A stretch of 64,000 bases of DNA from Marivita cryptomonadis (GTDB lineage Bacteria > Pseudomonadota > Alphaproteobacteria > Rhodobacterales > Rhodobacteraceae). Under the pieces are notes generated by a model. That model did no database searches. It was not told where the DNA came from and was given only the letters and a program-made list of their open reading frames with translations. A program made the translations under genes and the position numbers. Position 1 is the stretch's first letter. Each line of letters starts with the position of its first letter. Shown here piece after piece: positions 18,540 to 28,060 of the stretch. The stretch lies in assembly GCF_002115725.1 (NCBI RefSeq), contig NZ_JFKD01000018.1:17920-81919 (forward strand). Reading direction: 5' to 3'.

Positions 18540-19037
18540 ATGAATATTAACAAGACCTTCACTGGCCTCTTTTTAGGGGCCGGGCTCTTTCTCTCTGCCT
18601 GCGCGGAACAGGCGCAGCGCGTGCCTGCGACATACATTCCCAGCATCGTCTATCGCGGTGCCAACTGCCAGGAACTGTACAACGAGCGGGTTACTCTTGC
18701 CGGTTACGTCCGACACGTTACCGCCGAACAGCGAAAAGCTGCACAATCTGACACCGTGTTTTTCACGGCAAGCGCCCTAATATTCTGGCCGGCAATTTTT
18801 GCTTTGCCAATCAGCGTTGACCAGTCTGCACAGCTTGCCAGTGCGCGCGGTCACTACGACGCGATCTCCAAAGCAATGATTGAACAGGGATGTGTTGCCG
18901 GCGCTGGCCCTGCACGCCATGCGCCAACGATGATGGGAAAGGTCGCTCCTGCCCCGTCACACGTTCAGACGTACTCTGCGCCACAGCCCATCCTTCCCAA
19001 CTGGAAGCGCTATCCGGGGCAGTTCCCCCCGTTGTGA
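18540..19037 (+). CDS. Small lipoprotein of unknown function
   Basis: The 165-aa protein starts MNINKTFTGLFLGAGLFLSAC. That is a lipoprotein signal peptide with the lipobox LSAC (Cys21), so it should be lipidated and anchored in the inner or outer membrane. A central hydrophobic stretch (ALIFWPAIFALPISV) and a Pro-rich tail follow. I recognise no family. The chosen ATG follows GGGGAAAA; a longer frame to 18486 would include the promoter elements and is rejected. Confidence 0.75.
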   Translation: MNINKTFTGLFLGAGLFLSACAEQAQRVPATYIPSIVYRGANCQELYNERVTLAGYVRHVTAEQRKAAQSDTVFFTASALIFWPAIFALPISVDQSAQLASARGHYDAISKAMIEQGCVAGAGPARHAPTMMGKVAPAPSHVQTYSAPQPILPNWKRYPGQFPPL

Positions 19038-19104
19038 CCTGAACACCAAGGGCGGCGGTGTAACGCCGCTTTTGTCGGCCTGTCGCTCAGGCTAGGTTGC
19101 AGTC

Positions 19105-19893
19105 ATGGATTCGCAAATAGACTGGCATGCTGCGCGTGCTGCCCTTGAATGGCAGCTTGAGATGGGTGTGACCGAGACAATCTCGGAAACGCCCATCAAT
19201 CGCTTTGAACAGGCTGCGCCGCCGCCGAAAGCGGGTGTCGGTTCCGGCGTTGCCGCGCCCTCTGTTCCGGTTCACGCGGTGCCAGAGGTTGATCCGGTAG
19301 CCGAGGCCGAAGCAGCAGCTCGCGCGGCACCTAACCTAGCCGCATTGCAGGCGGCGATGGCCGCCTACCCGCATTGCGAGCTTCAGAAAGGCGCACGAAA
19401 TCTGGTGTTTTGCGATGGTGTGGCCGGGTCGCGGGTCATGATTATCGGCGAAGCGCCGGGGCGCGACGAAGACCGCATCGGCAAACCCTTTGTCGGTCGC
19501 GCTGGGCAGTTGCTGGACAAAATGCTGGCCGCTATCAATCTCGGCCGAGACCGTGACGGCGAACACGCAGTCTACATCACCAATGTCTTGCCGTGGCGTC
19601 CGCCGCAGAACCGCGACCCAAAGCCTGATGAAATGGCGATGATGCTGCCCTTCCTGAAGCGCCATATCGCGCTGGCCAAACCTGAAGTTCTGGTTGTGAT
19701 GGGCAATATCTCGTGTCAGGCTCTTTTGGGCAAACGGGGCATCACACGCCTGCGCGGCCAATGGGCCGAGGCCGAAGGGCTGCCCGTGATCCCGATGTTC
19801 CATCCAGCCTACCTTCTGCGCAACCCGTCCGCCAAGCGTGAGGCTTGGGCCGATCTGCTCGACCTGAATGCGCGACTGACCATGAAAGCCTGA
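19105..19893 (+). CDS. Uracil-DNA glycosylase, family 4-like, lacking the Fe-S cysteines
   Basis: The 262-aa protein has an Ala/Pro-rich N-terminal extension of about 80 residues, then a family-4 UDG core. Motif 1 is GEAPGRDEDRIGKPFVGRAGQLLDKML (from residue 115) and motif 2 is HPAYLLRNPSAKREAW (from residue 233). Such enzymes remove uracil from DNA. Only three cysteines are present (91, 103, 204). The positions that normally hold the 4Fe-4S ligands are changed: KCRPPxNR reads PWRPPQNR at 163-170, and the following Cys-x-pYL region has none. It is therefore probably a cluster-free variant. Confidence 0.85.
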   Translation: MDSQIDWHAARAALEWQLEMGVTETISETPINRFEQAAPPPKAGVGSGVAAPSVPVHAVPEVDPVAEAEAAARAAPNLAALQAAMAAYPHCELQKGARNLVFCDGVAGSRVMIIGEAPGRDEDRIGKPFVGRAGQLLDKMLAAINLGRDRDGEHAVYITNVLPWRPPQNRDPKPDEMAMMLPFLKRHIALAKPEVLVVMGNISCQALLGKRGITRLRGQWAEAEGLPVIPMFHPAYLLRNPSAKREAWADLLDLNARLTMKA

Positions 19894-19896
19894 TCC

Positions 19897-20439
19897 ATGA
19901 GCCGTATTGACGATTCCAAAGACTTCTTGCCCATCCGTATCGCCGTTCTGACGGTCAGTGATACGCGGTCACTTGACGAAGATCGCTCTGGCGACACGCT
20001 GGTCGGGCGGATCGAAGGTGCAGGGCATATCGTGGCGGACCGCAAGATCATCCAAGACGAGCGTGATCAGATCGCAGACCAGCTCCGCGCATGGTGCGAT
20101 CAACCCGATATCGACGTTGTCATCTCCACAGGTGGCACAGGTTTGACCGGTCGTGATGTAACGGTCGAGGCGCATCGCGATGTCTATGAAAAAGAGATCG
20201 ACGCTTTTGGCACCGTGTTCACGATGGTGTCGTTCCAGAAAATCGGCACAAGCGCCATTCAAAGCCGTGCAACGGGCGGTGTGCGCAATGGTACATACCT
20301 CTTTGCACTGCCCGGCAGCCCCGGTGCCTGCAAGGATGCGTGGGACGAAATTCTGAGCCTGCAACTCGATTACCGGCACCGGCCTTGTAACTTTGTCGAG
20401 ATTTTACCGCGATTGGACGAGCATCTGCGACGGAAATAG
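19897..20439 (+). CDS. moaB: Molybdenum cofactor biosynthesis protein B
   Basis: The 180-aa protein has the MoaB/MogA fold: IAVLTVSDTR near the N-terminus, STGGTGLTGRDVT (about 75-87), RATGGVRNGTYLFALPGSPGACKDAW and a C-terminal HLRR. The family adenylylates molybdopterin before metal insertion. It starts 3 bp after the UDG stop and is probably co-transcribed with it. A small hairpin (20445-20463) follows without a clear T run. Confidence 0.93.
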   Translation: MSRIDDSKDFLPIRIAVLTVSDTRSLDEDRSGDTLVGRIEGAGHIVADRKIIQDERDQIADQLRAWCDQPDIDVVISTGGTGLTGRDVTVEAHRDVYEKEIDAFGTVFTMVSFQKIGTSAIQSRATGGVRNGTYLFALPGSPGACKDAWDEILSLQLDYRHRPCNFVEILPRLDEHLRRK

Positions 20440-20531
20440 CAATTCTCTTCGTGTAACGAAGAGATGTGTTATTGGAAAACATTCAGTTCTGGCTACCTGT
20501 TAGGCAGAATGGATAATGAGGATTGTCGTTT

Positions 20532-21989
20532 ATGCGGTTTCTGCGCCGTAGCCTGACCGGGCTTTTTCTACTTTCGCTGACGCTTGGGCTCTTGGCTTAC
20601 GCCGGAGTTCAAGTGCGCGATGCGGTGCAAGAGCGGATGGCGCAAGAACCGCGCAGCTTTCCGCAGCGTGAACGTGTGTTTGCGGTCAATATCGTGCCCG
20701 CGAACTTCGAAACGGTCACACCGGTTCTGACAGCCTTTGGTCAGATCGACAGTGTGCGGACTTTGGAACTGCGCGCGGCGGTTGGCGGACGTGTTCTTGA
20801 AATCGCGCCCGAGTTCATTGAAGGCGGATCCGTCACCGAAGGCCAAATGCTGGTGCGGATTGATCCGACCGATGCCGAAGCGGTGTTGCAGCGGGTTGAA
20901 AGCGATATCCTCGATGCCGAGGCCGAAAAGCGCGAGGCGGAACGCGCAATCATTCTTGCACGCGATGAACTCGTCGCCGCCGATGAACAAGCGACGCTGC
21001 GAGAACGCGCGTATCAGCGGCAGGTCGATTTGCAGGATCGCGGCGTCGGTACTGCAGCGGCAGTCGAAGTCGCTGAACTTGCAGCAGCGCAGGCGCGGCA
21101 GGCGGTTCTGTCTCGCAGACAAGCCGTCGCACAGGCAGAGGCGCGCATTGATCAGGCAACAACACGCCTGTCCCGTGCCGTCATTGCCGAGGCCGAAGCC
21201 CAGCGACGACTGGATGACACGCTGATCACGGCGGATTTCTCGGGCACCTTGGCGGATGTGTCGGTGGTGCAGGGGCGGCTGGTGTCGTCGAACGAACAAC
21301 TTGCCCGCCTGATCGACGCGGACGCGCTCGAAGTGGCGTTTCGGGTCTCGACCCAACAATTCGCACGTTTGCTGGACGAAAGCGGGCAACTGACACAGTC
21401 GGATGTCACTGTAATTCTGGACGTCTTCGGGACCAACCTGACTGCGACCGGCACGCTCAGCCGCGCCGGCGCTGCCGTGGGCGATGGCCAGACCGGGCGG
21501 CAATTGTTTGCCACCTTGAACAGCGCACCGGGTTTCCGTCCCGGAGACTTCGTGACCGTGCAGATCGATGAGCCGCCATTGGAGAATGTGGCGCATTTGC
21601 CTGCATCTGCATTGAACGCGGCGAACGAGGTGTTGGTGATCGAAGGGGAAGACCGGCTAGAGGTCTTTTCCGTAAACCTGCTGCGCCGTCAGGGCGATGA
21701 TGTTCTGGTGCGCGCACGGGGTTTGGAAGGGCGCGAGGTTGTGGCCGAACGGACCCCGCTTCTCGGCGCGGGTATCAAGGTGCGCCCATTGCGCGAGGCT
21801 GGGCAGGCTGCGCCGGAAGAGCCTGAAATGGTCGAACTCACCGAAGAACGCCGCGCGCGTTTGACGGCTTTTGTGCAGTCCAACACGCGGATGCCGGAGG
21901 AGGCGCGCCAGCGCATTCTGCAACAGCTCTCCCAAGGCACCGTGCCTGCGCAGGTCGTTGAACGAATCGAATCCCGGATGGGGGGCTAA
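20532..21989 (+). CDS. RND efflux periplasmic adaptor subunit (HlyD/MFP family)
   Basis: The 485-aa protein starts MRFLRRSLTGLFLLSLTLGL (a membrane anchor/signal). It then has a barrel-sandwich domain (GGRVLEIAPEFIEGGSVTEGQMLVRID), a long coiled-coil hairpin (about residues 115-225, rich in Ala/Glu/Arg) and beta-barrel domains. It links an inner-membrane RND pump to an outer-membrane channel. A TTG at 20523 is in frame, but GAGG at 20518-20521 is spaced for the ATG at 20532. A C-terminal helical extension after EEPEMVELTEERRARL is longer than in AcrA. The pump gene follows after 3 bp. Confidence 0.93.
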   Translation: MRFLRRSLTGLFLLSLTLGLLAYAGVQVRDAVQERMAQEPRSFPQRERVFAVNIVPANFETVTPVLTAFGQIDSVRTLELRAAVGGRVLEIAPEFIEGGSVTEGQMLVRIDPTDAEAVLQRVESDILDAEAEKREAERAIILARDELVAADEQATLRERAYQRQVDLQDRGVGTAAAVEVAELAAAQARQAVLSRRQAVAQAEARIDQATTRLSRAVIAEAEAQRRLDDTLITADFSGTLADVSVVQGRLVSSNEQLARLIDADALEVAFRVSTQQFARLLDESGQLTQSDVTVILDVFGTNLTATGTLSRAGAAVGDGQTGRQLFATLNSAPGFRPGDFVTVQIDEPPLENVAHLPASALNAANEVLVIEGEDRLEVFSVNLLRRQGDDVLVRARGLEGREVVAERTPLLGAGIKVRPLREAGQAAPEEPEMVELTEERRARLTAFVQSNTRMPEEARQRILQQLSQGTVPAQVVERIESRMGG

Positions 21990-21992
21990 GGC

Positions 21993-24900
21993 ATGGTGCG
22001 GGTTCTGTCAGGCAAGGCCGGGGGCATCCTCAGCTATTTTGTGCGCCACCGGACGGTCGCAAACCTTCTGCTGATCTTGTTGCTTGCGGCAGGTGCGGTG
22101 TCGATCCCGAACATGCGCGCGCAGTTCTTTCCGGATGTGATCGTCGATGATGTCGATGTGTCGGTTGTCTGGGATGGCGCAGGTGCCGATGATGTGGATC
22201 GTGGTATCGTGCAGGTGCTTGAACCAGCCGTATTGTCCGTGGAAGGTGTTGAAAGTTCTGAAGCGACGTCGCGCGAAGGACGTGCCAGTATCCGGCTGGA
22301 ATTCGAACCCGGCTGGGACATGTCACGCGCCGCTGACGATGTGCAGACCGCGATTGACGCGGTGTCCACTTTGCCCGCCGATGCCGAAGACCCAGTGGTC
22401 CGTCGTGGCACATGGCGGGACCGGGTCACCGACCTGGTCATCACGGGCCCCGTGGGCGTTGATCAACTGGCAAGATTTGCCGATGAACTGAGCGCCCGGC
22501 TGTTCGCCGAAGGGGTTACCCGCACCACCATTCGGGGCCTTTCTGCTCCGCGTACCGTGATCGAAGTGCCTTCGGCCAACTTGATCGCTTTTGATATCTC
22601 CATGCGGCAGATCGCCGAAGCGATTTCACAAGAGGTTGATGCCGATCCAGCGGGCGACGTCGGCAATGCCAACACCCGCGTCCGCACTGGTGTCGAAAAG
22701 CGCAGCGCCGAACAGATCGCGGATATTGTGCTGCGGTCGAACCCTGATGGATCAAACCTCACCGTAGGGGATGTGGGCACGATCATTATCGAAGGTATTG
22801 ATCGCGAACGCAGCTACTTCGTGGGCGAAAACCCTGCGATCTCCATTCGCGTCGACCGCAGCGATCAAGGCGACGCGATTGCGATTCAGCGCAAAGTCGA
22901 AGAGGTGGCGACAGAATTCGAAGCCTCTTTGCCCGCTGGTGTGTCCGTCGACCTCATCCGCACCCGCGCCGAAGCGATTACCGGGCGTCTGGACATCCTG
23001 CTTGATAATGGTCTGACGGGTCTTGGACTGGTGGTCTTGTTGCTGTTCCTGTTCCTGAATGCGCGTACAGCCTTTTGGGTGGCCGCAGGCATTCCTGCAG
23101 CGATGATGGCGGCGATTGCGCTGATGTATGCGGGTGGGATCACTATCAACATGATCTCGCTCTTTGCGCTCATCATCACGCTGGGCATCGTTGTCGATGA
23201 TGCCATCGTCGTGGGCGAACATGCCGATCATCTGGCGCGATCTGGCCTTCCCCCGGTCGAGGCGGCGGAACGTGCAGCACAACGTATGGCACTGCCAGTT
23301 TTTGCTGCAACGCTGACCACGATCATTGCGTTTTTTGGTCTCGTGGCGATTGGTGGTCGATTTGGCGATCTGATAGCCGACATTCCCTTTACCGTGATAG
23401 CTGTTCTTGCTGCGTCTTTGGTGGAATGCTTCCTCATTCTGCCGAACCACATGGCCCATGCCATCGCCCACAGTGCCAAGGAACACTGGTACGATATCCC
23501 GTCCCGCGTGGTGAACCGGGGCTTCCGCTGGATGCGTGAAACGATGTTCCGTCCCTTCATGGCGTTGATCATTCAGGCGCGTTATGCGGTGTTGGCGGGT
23601 GCTGTGGTGCTGCTGGCCTCTCAGGCTGCGCTGTTCATCCGGGGCGATGTGCAATGGCGGTTTTTCAACTCGCCGGAACAAAGCTCTGTCACTGGCAATT
23701 TCGCAATGGCCCCCGGTGCCACCCGCGAAGACACGTTCGAAATGATGCGTATCTTCCAGAGATCGGTCGAAGATGTCGCGAAAAGCTTTGAAGACCGGCA
23801 TGGCGTCAATCCGATTGACTACGTGATCGCCGAAGTCGGCGGCAATGCCGGGCGCGGCATCGCCGGGGCTGACACCAAGGACGCGGATCAGCTGGGCGGC
23901 ATCTCGATTGAATTGATAGACGCCGATCTTCGCCCTTTCTCCAGCCGCGCGTTCGTGACCGAATTGCAGGACAGCGTGCCGCGCCACCCGATGGTGGAAA
24001 CCATCAGCTTTCGAAGCTGGGGCAGCGGACCTCAAAGCGATGCTTTGGACGTACAATTCTATGGCGCCAGTGCCGACACGCTCAAGGCCGCGTCCGAGGA
24101 TTTGAAAACCGCGCTGCTTCAGTATCCCGAAGTGTCGGCTGTCGAAGACACCCTTGCCTATGACAAGGAAGAACTGATCCTCGAACTCACGCCGCAAGGG
24201 CAGGCGTTGGGCTTTACCATCGACGGTCTGGGCAGCGTTCTGCGCGCGCGTCTTGGTGGCGTCGAAGCGGCGACCTATCCCGACGGCCCTCGCAGCGCCG
24301 AGATACGCGTGGAACTGCCCATCGGTGAACTAACAGCGGATTTTCTTGAACGGACCCAAATGCGCACGCCTGAGGGCGCGTATGTGCAGTTGGCCGATAT
24401 TGTCAGCGTCGAACGCCGCACCGGGTTTTCCACAGTTCGCCGCGAGAACGGCATCCGTTTGATTTCCGTCACCGGGGACATCTCGGAAGACGATCCGGCG
24501 CGGGCAAATGACATCATGTTGGCGCTTGAGACAGAGATCCTGCCCACCATCGCCAGCGAACGTCAGGTGGACTACCGCTTGTCGGGCCTCAGCGAGCAAG
24601 AAGGCGATTTCCTGAACGACGCGCGTACGGGCCTGATCCTGTCATTGCTTGCGATCTACCTCGTGTTGTCATGGGTGTTTGCAAGCTGGACGCGCCCCTT
24701 GGTGGTTATGTCCGTGATCCCGTTTGGTCTGGTCGGCACGATCTATGGGCACGCCGCATGGGACGTCCCGCTGAGCATGTTTACCGTGGTCGGTCTCTTG
24801 GGGATGACCGGGATCATCATCAACGATTCCATTGTTCTGGTGACGACGATCGACGAGAAGGCACAGGACCGTGGCTTGATCCCATCGATCATTGACGGCG

Positions 24901-25400
24901 CTGCCGACCGACTGCGCCCGGTTTTCCTAACTACAGCGACCACGGTTCTTGGACTTGTGCCTTTGCTCTACGAACAATCCAGCCAAGCGCAATTCCTGAA
25001 ACCGACGGTGATCACCCTCGTTTATGGGCTGGGGTTCGGGATGTTCCTCGTGCTGCTGATCGTGCCGTCGCTGATTGCCATTCAGAACGACATCGGCCGT
25101 CTGACCCAGACCGCCCGGCGCGGCTTGCGGTTCCGACAGGGCGGTATCCGTGTGCTTTTGGGCACCGCATCAGCGTTGATTGTGGCGTGGCTGGGCGCAA
25201 CGATGGGGGCTTTTGCCCTGACCGGCGCGCTGCCTGAGATACTTCGATCGGCACTGGCGGACACGCCTTTGGGCGGAGACCTGACACTTGCACGAAGCCT
25301 TGGTTTCTTCTTGGTTGGAGCTGCAGTTATCTGCCTTACGGTCTACCTGCTCTCTGCTGTCGCGCTTGTGGTCTCTCGGATGCGCAGCCGCTCGGCCTGA
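21993..25400 (+). CDS. RND multidrug/metabolite efflux permease (AcrB family)
   Basis: The 1135-aa protein has the RND layout: a first membrane helix, a large periplasmic loop, helices 2-7 (GLGLVVLLLFLFLNARTAFWV; GIVVDDAIVVGEH, the proton-relay Asp pair in TM4), a second periplasmic loop and the final helix bundle (FTVVGLLGMTGIIINDSIVL). It uses the proton gradient to export substrates, which cannot be predicted here. It is slightly longer than AcrB because of two extra C-terminal hydrophobic segments after ALIVAWLGATMGAFAL. No outer-membrane TolC gene is adjacent, so an unlinked one is implied. Confidence 0.95.
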   Translation: MVRVLSGKAGGILSYFVRHRTVANLLLILLLAAGAVSIPNMRAQFFPDVIVDDVDVSVVWDGAGADDVDRGIVQVLEPAVLSVEGVESSEATSREGRASIRLEFEPGWDMSRAADDVQTAIDAVSTLPADAEDPVVRRGTWRDRVTDLVITGPVGVDQLARFADELSARLFAEGVTRTTIRGLSAPRTVIEVPSANLIAFDISMRQIAEAISQEVDADPAGDVGNANTRVRTGVEKRSAEQIADIVLRSNPDGSNLTVGDVGTIIIEGIDRERSYFVGENPAISIRVDRSDQGDAIAIQRKVEEVATEFEASLPAGVSVDLIRTRAEAITGRLDILLDNGLTGLGLVVLLLFLFLNARTAFWVAAGIPAAMMAAIALMYAGGITINMISLFALIITLGIVVDDAIVVGEHADHLARSGLPPVEAAERAAQRMALPVFAATLTTIIAFFGLVAIGGRFGDLIADIPFTVIAVLAASLVECFLILPNHMAHAIAHSAKEHWYDIPSRVVNRGFRWMRETMFRPFMALIIQARYAVLAGAVVLLASQAALFIRGDVQWRFFNSPEQSSVTGNFAMAPGATREDTFEMMRIFQRSVEDVAKSFEDRHGVNPIDYVIAEVGGNAGRGIAGADTKDADQLGGISIELIDADLRPFSSRAFVTELQDSVPRHPMVETISFRSWGSGPQSDALDVQFYGASADTLKAASEDLKTALLQYPEVSAVEDTLAYDKEELILELTPQGQALGFTIDGLGSVLRARLGGVEAATYPDGPRSAEIRVELPIGELTADFLERTQMRTPEGAYVQLADIVSVERRTGFSTVRRENGIRLISVTGDISEDDPARANDIMLALETEILPTIASERQVDYRLSGLSEQEGDFLNDARTGLILSLLAIYLVLSWVFASWTRPLVVMSVIPFGLVGTIYGHAAWDVPLSMFTVVGLLGMTGIIINDSIVLVTTIDEKAQDRGLIPSIIDGAADRLRPVFLTTATTVLGLVPLLYEQSSQAQFLKPTVITLVYGLGFGMFLVLLIVPSLIAIQNDIGRLTQTARRGLRFRQGGIRVLLGTASALIVAWLGATMGAFALTGALPEILRSALADTPLGGDLTLARSLGFFLVGAAVICLTVYLLSAVALVVSRMRSRSA

Positions 25401-25403
25401 CGC

Positions 25404-26225
25404 TCAGGACGTACATCCAAGGATATCGACGGCGCGGGCAGTCCCGATCACGGTAAACCGCAGATCCGAGCGGTTCAAAGCAAAGCTGCCCCCCTCTACG
25501 TGAACAAGGCGCGTGCTGGCGTGCAGCATACCGTCATCGCGGCGACTGTCGGGCTCTGCAACCCAGACATGCGGGTTTCCAGCCTCGACCACGACATATT
25601 CCGTGCCGCCGGCCGATGGCATGTCGATACGTGCGTGCAGCACCAGTGCGCCGTCCGCTCCCGGTTCGATTGAGCAGGTCACACCGCGCACTCCGGCCTC
25701 GGATGCAGTATAGGGTCGGTTCGTGAGGGCCGCCGCAATCATCGGGTCTGGCCGTGTGACATTGGGCGGCAAGGTCGCAGTGAACCGCAGATTGGCCGGG
25801 ATGCAGATGTCCTTGCAGATGCCGATTTGCATCTCACCGGACAGATACATGTTTTGGTCAGTGTTTTGCGCGGTCATTTGCAGCGGGATCACCACTTCGG
25901 ACTTGTAGCCGACCGATCGCATCCCCTGTTCAAAGAACACCATAGGTGTCGGCCACTTGGCCGAGATCGTGTGGATGTTCTTCGAATCGTTCCAGTCGAA
26001 TTGCGGAGGAATCCCCACATCGCCGGGAGCACGCCAATAGGTCTTCCATCCCGGTTCCAGCACAATGTGCAGCGCGGCCATATGTGTGCCGTCAGCCATC
26101 CGCCAACCCGGACGCAGTTCGACCAGGGACAGGCCCGTCGTGTCCGAGGCCGCGGAAACCGTCGGAGTAACGAGGCCAAAAGCCACGGCCAGGACTGTCA
26201 TGAGGGTACGAAGAAAATGCGTCAT
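25404..26225 (-). CDS. Stand-alone DsbD-alpha-like periplasmic protein (protein-disulfide reductase N-domain)
   Basis: The 273-aa protein has a signal peptide (TLMTVLAVAFGLVTPTVSAA) and a fold typical of the N-terminal domain of DsbD/ScsB (PF11412 type): LEPGWKTYWRAPGDVGIPPQFDW and GICKDICIP with a Cys137/Cys141 pair. That domain normally accepts electrons from the DsbD membrane domain. No membrane or gamma domain is encoded, so it must partner with a CcdA-like protein elsewhere or act in another redox relay. It converges on the RND permease with a 3-bp gap. Confidence 0.85.
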   Translation of the reverse strand: MTHFLRTLMTVLAVAFGLVTPTVSAASDTTGLSLVELRPGWRMADGTHMAALHIVLEPGWKTYWRAPGDVGIPPQFDWNDSKNIHTISAKWPTPMVFFEQGMRSVGYKSEVVIPLQMTAQNTDQNMYLSGEMQIGICKDICIPANLRFTATLPPNVTRPDPMIAAALTNRPYTASEAGVRGVTCSIEPGADGALVLHARIDMPSAGGTEYVVVEAGNPHVWVAEPDSRRDDGMLHASTRLVHVEGGSFALNRSDLRFTVIGTARAVDILGCTS

Positions 26226-26340
26226 CCATTAGCAGATGGCGGTTTTCCGCCGCGATGAAAAGTCACAAACGGGCGATCCGTCGTGTGCAGGGCGTGTCTG
26301 TGCTCTTGCAACCCCACGCATCGCTGTCCATGTTCTTTTC

Positions 26341-26916
26341 GTGAGCCAGAAAACATCCATCACAGACCTGACCGGGCAAATGCTGATTGCGATGCCGGGG
26401 ATGCCTGATCCCCGGTTTGAGCACAGCCTGATTTACCTGTGCGCCCACTCCTCGGACGGCGCTATGGGGTTGATCATCAACAAGCCCTCCGCCGAGATGA
26501 GTTTTGAAACGCTTGTCGACCAATTGCCGATCGAGAATACAGGCAACCTTTCCGAAATACGCGTGCATTTCGGTGGTCCCGTCGAAGTGGGCCGCGGTTT
26601 TGTTCTGCATTCGCCGGATTTCCAATCCGACATGACGACGTTGCAGGTGGATGACGCCTTTGCGATGACTGCCACGCTGGACGTTCTGGAAAGCATCGCG
26701 CAGGGCACAGGCCCAGACAAACGCCTGATCGTTCTTGGCTACGCGGGATGGGGACCTGGACAGCTCGAACGTGAAATCGCTCAGAATGGCTGGCTGGTTT
26801 GCGAGGCTGACAGTGAGTTGGTGTTCGACACTGTGGATACCGAAAAGTGGGAAGCCGCGCTTGGCCGTCTTGGCATTTCACCGCTGGTCCTGTCGTCGGC
26901 GGGCGGGCGCGCCTAA
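26341..26916 (+). CDS. YqgE/AlgH family protein
   Basis: From the GTG at 26341 the protein is 191 aa, matching the usual YqgE size (about 187). It begins with the family block TDLTGQMLIAMPGMPDPRFEHSLIYLC, followed by GAMGLIINKP, HFGGPVEVGRGFVLHSPDF and LGYAGWGPGQLEREI. The biochemical function of the family is unknown. The frame is open to an ATG at 26236, but that extension lacks family similarity and overlaps the divergent promoter region. Confidence 0.92.
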   Translation: MSQKTSITDLTGQMLIAMPGMPDPRFEHSLIYLCAHSSDGAMGLIINKPSAEMSFETLVDQLPIENTGNLSEIRVHFGGPVEVGRGFVLHSPDFQSDMTTLQVDDAFAMTATLDVLESIAQGTGPDKRLIVLGYAGWGPGQLEREIAQNGWLVCEADSELVFDTVDTEKWEAALGRLGISPLVLSSAGGRA

Positions 26917-26939
26917 GAAGCGCGTGCCAGAGGTGAAAC

Positions 26940-26994
26940 CTTCGGGTAGGGCGCTGCCCCTCGTCCCGGACTGTCTCCGAGACTTACCCTGAAG
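26940..26994. terminator. Large stem-loop between convergent yqgE and the MBL gene
   Basis: Outer arms CTTCGGGTA (26940-26948) and TACCCTGAAG (26985-26994) pair with one bulge and enclose smaller stems (GGGC/GCCC; GTCTC/GAGAC). It lies between two converging stops. A weak T run makes an intrinsic-terminator role only likely. Confidence 0.45.
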
Positions 26995-27013
26995 CATTTG
27001 TAAAACGAAAAGC

Positions 27014-28060
27014 TCAGGGCCGGGTCTGAAACACCCACGCGCCCGCGTCATTCAAATGGCGAGTGGCCCGCCCTTCATGCCAAAGGTGCTGGCAATGCGC
27101 CATCGCCTCGACCAGAGCCAAGCCATATTCGCCGTCACCGATGGTCCGCTTGAACAAGGGCGCAAAACAATCCCCTGCCGATTTCGGCGTGTCCAGATGC
27201 GCTTCGAGCCGACGCAAGGCGCCGTGGTGGTTTTCGATCAACTGGTGCAGACGCAGCGGCAGACCCGTAAAAGGCAGTTTGTGGCCTCCCAGAACCAGAT
27301 GATCATCCCGCGCGATGGTGGACAGGCGTTCGCAGGATTCCAGCCAATCCGCGACCGGATCAGCCTCGGGTTCAGTCGCGTAGACCCCGATATTCGAACT
27401 GATCGATGGTAGGATTTGGTCGCCCGCAAGGATCAGGTTGTCATCCCGCGACCAGAACGTGGCGTGTTCGGGCGCATGTCCATTGCCGATATGAATGTCC
27501 CATGTCCGCCCACCGGCGCTGATCGTATCGCCATGCTGTATGCGGGTGTAGCCCAGCGGCAAAGGGTCAACGCAATCGGCAAAGTTGAACGGGCGTTCCG
27601 TTCGGCGTTTGTCCAGAACATCGGATGCCATCCCGCAGCGGGTCCAAAAAGTAAGGGTTTCCGCGCTGGGCACCGGCTGTTCGTCAAGCTGCAGCATTCG
27701 CGCCATCAGCCACGCCGTGCGCGTTGTAATCAGGTCAGCGCCATGTTCGGACTTCAACCAACCTGCCAGCCCGACATGGTCTGGGTGATGGTGTGTGACG
27801 ATCACGCGGTGAACCGGTTTGCCCCGCAGCGGACCCTCCAGCAGCCGGGTCCAGATCGCCTTGCCGCGTTTTGATGCGAAACCTGTGTCGACAATGGTCC
27901 AGCCGTCGCCATCGTCCAACGCATAGGCATTGACGTGGTCCAGCTTCATCGGCAGCGGCAGGCGAATCCAGAGAATGCCCTCAGCAACCTCTGTGGCGCT
28001 GCCTTCTTCTGGTGGTGTGTCCCAAGGGTAGCGAATTCCGCCTGTGCTTCGATCTTTCAT
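27014..28060 (-). CDS. MBL-fold metallohydrolase
   Basis: The 348-aa protein has the metallo-beta-lactamase metal motif THHHPDHVGLAG, DTGF near residue 57, a second metal segment NGHAPEHATFW and LAGDQILPSISSN. A C-terminal helical domain follows, as in hydrolases of thioester or lactone type. Its ATG overlaps the stop of the acyl-CoA dehydrogenase by 4 bp, so the two are coupled. A thioesterase-like role in the same acyl-CoA pathway is inference. Confidence 0.88.
   Translation of the reverse strand: MKDRSTGGIRYPWDTPPEEGSATEVAEGILWIRLPLPMKLDHVNAYALDDGDGWTIVDTGFASKRGKAIWTRLLEGPLRGKPVHRVIVTHHHPDHVGLAGWLKSEHGADLITTRTAWLMARMLQLDEQPVPSAETLTFWTRCGMASDVLDKRRTERPFNFADCVDPLPLGYTRIQHGDTISAGGRTWDIHIGNGHAPEHATFWSRDDNLILAGDQILPSISSNIGVYATEPEADPVADWLESCERLSTIARDDHLVLGGHKLPFTGLPLRLHQLIENHHGALRRLEAHLDTPKSAGDCFAPLFKRTIGDGEYGLALVEAMAHCQHLWHEGRATRHLNDAGAWVFQTRP

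Noticed and set aside
20445..20463. Hairpin CTCTTCG-TGTAA-CGAAGAG after moaB as a terminator
   Set aside because: The stem is good, but no T run follows (ATGTGTTATTGG), so I did not call a terminator.
22752..24197. Minus-strand ORF of 481 aa opposite the RND permease
   Set aside because: Arg/His-rich antisense shadow; the permease frame carries all RND motifs.
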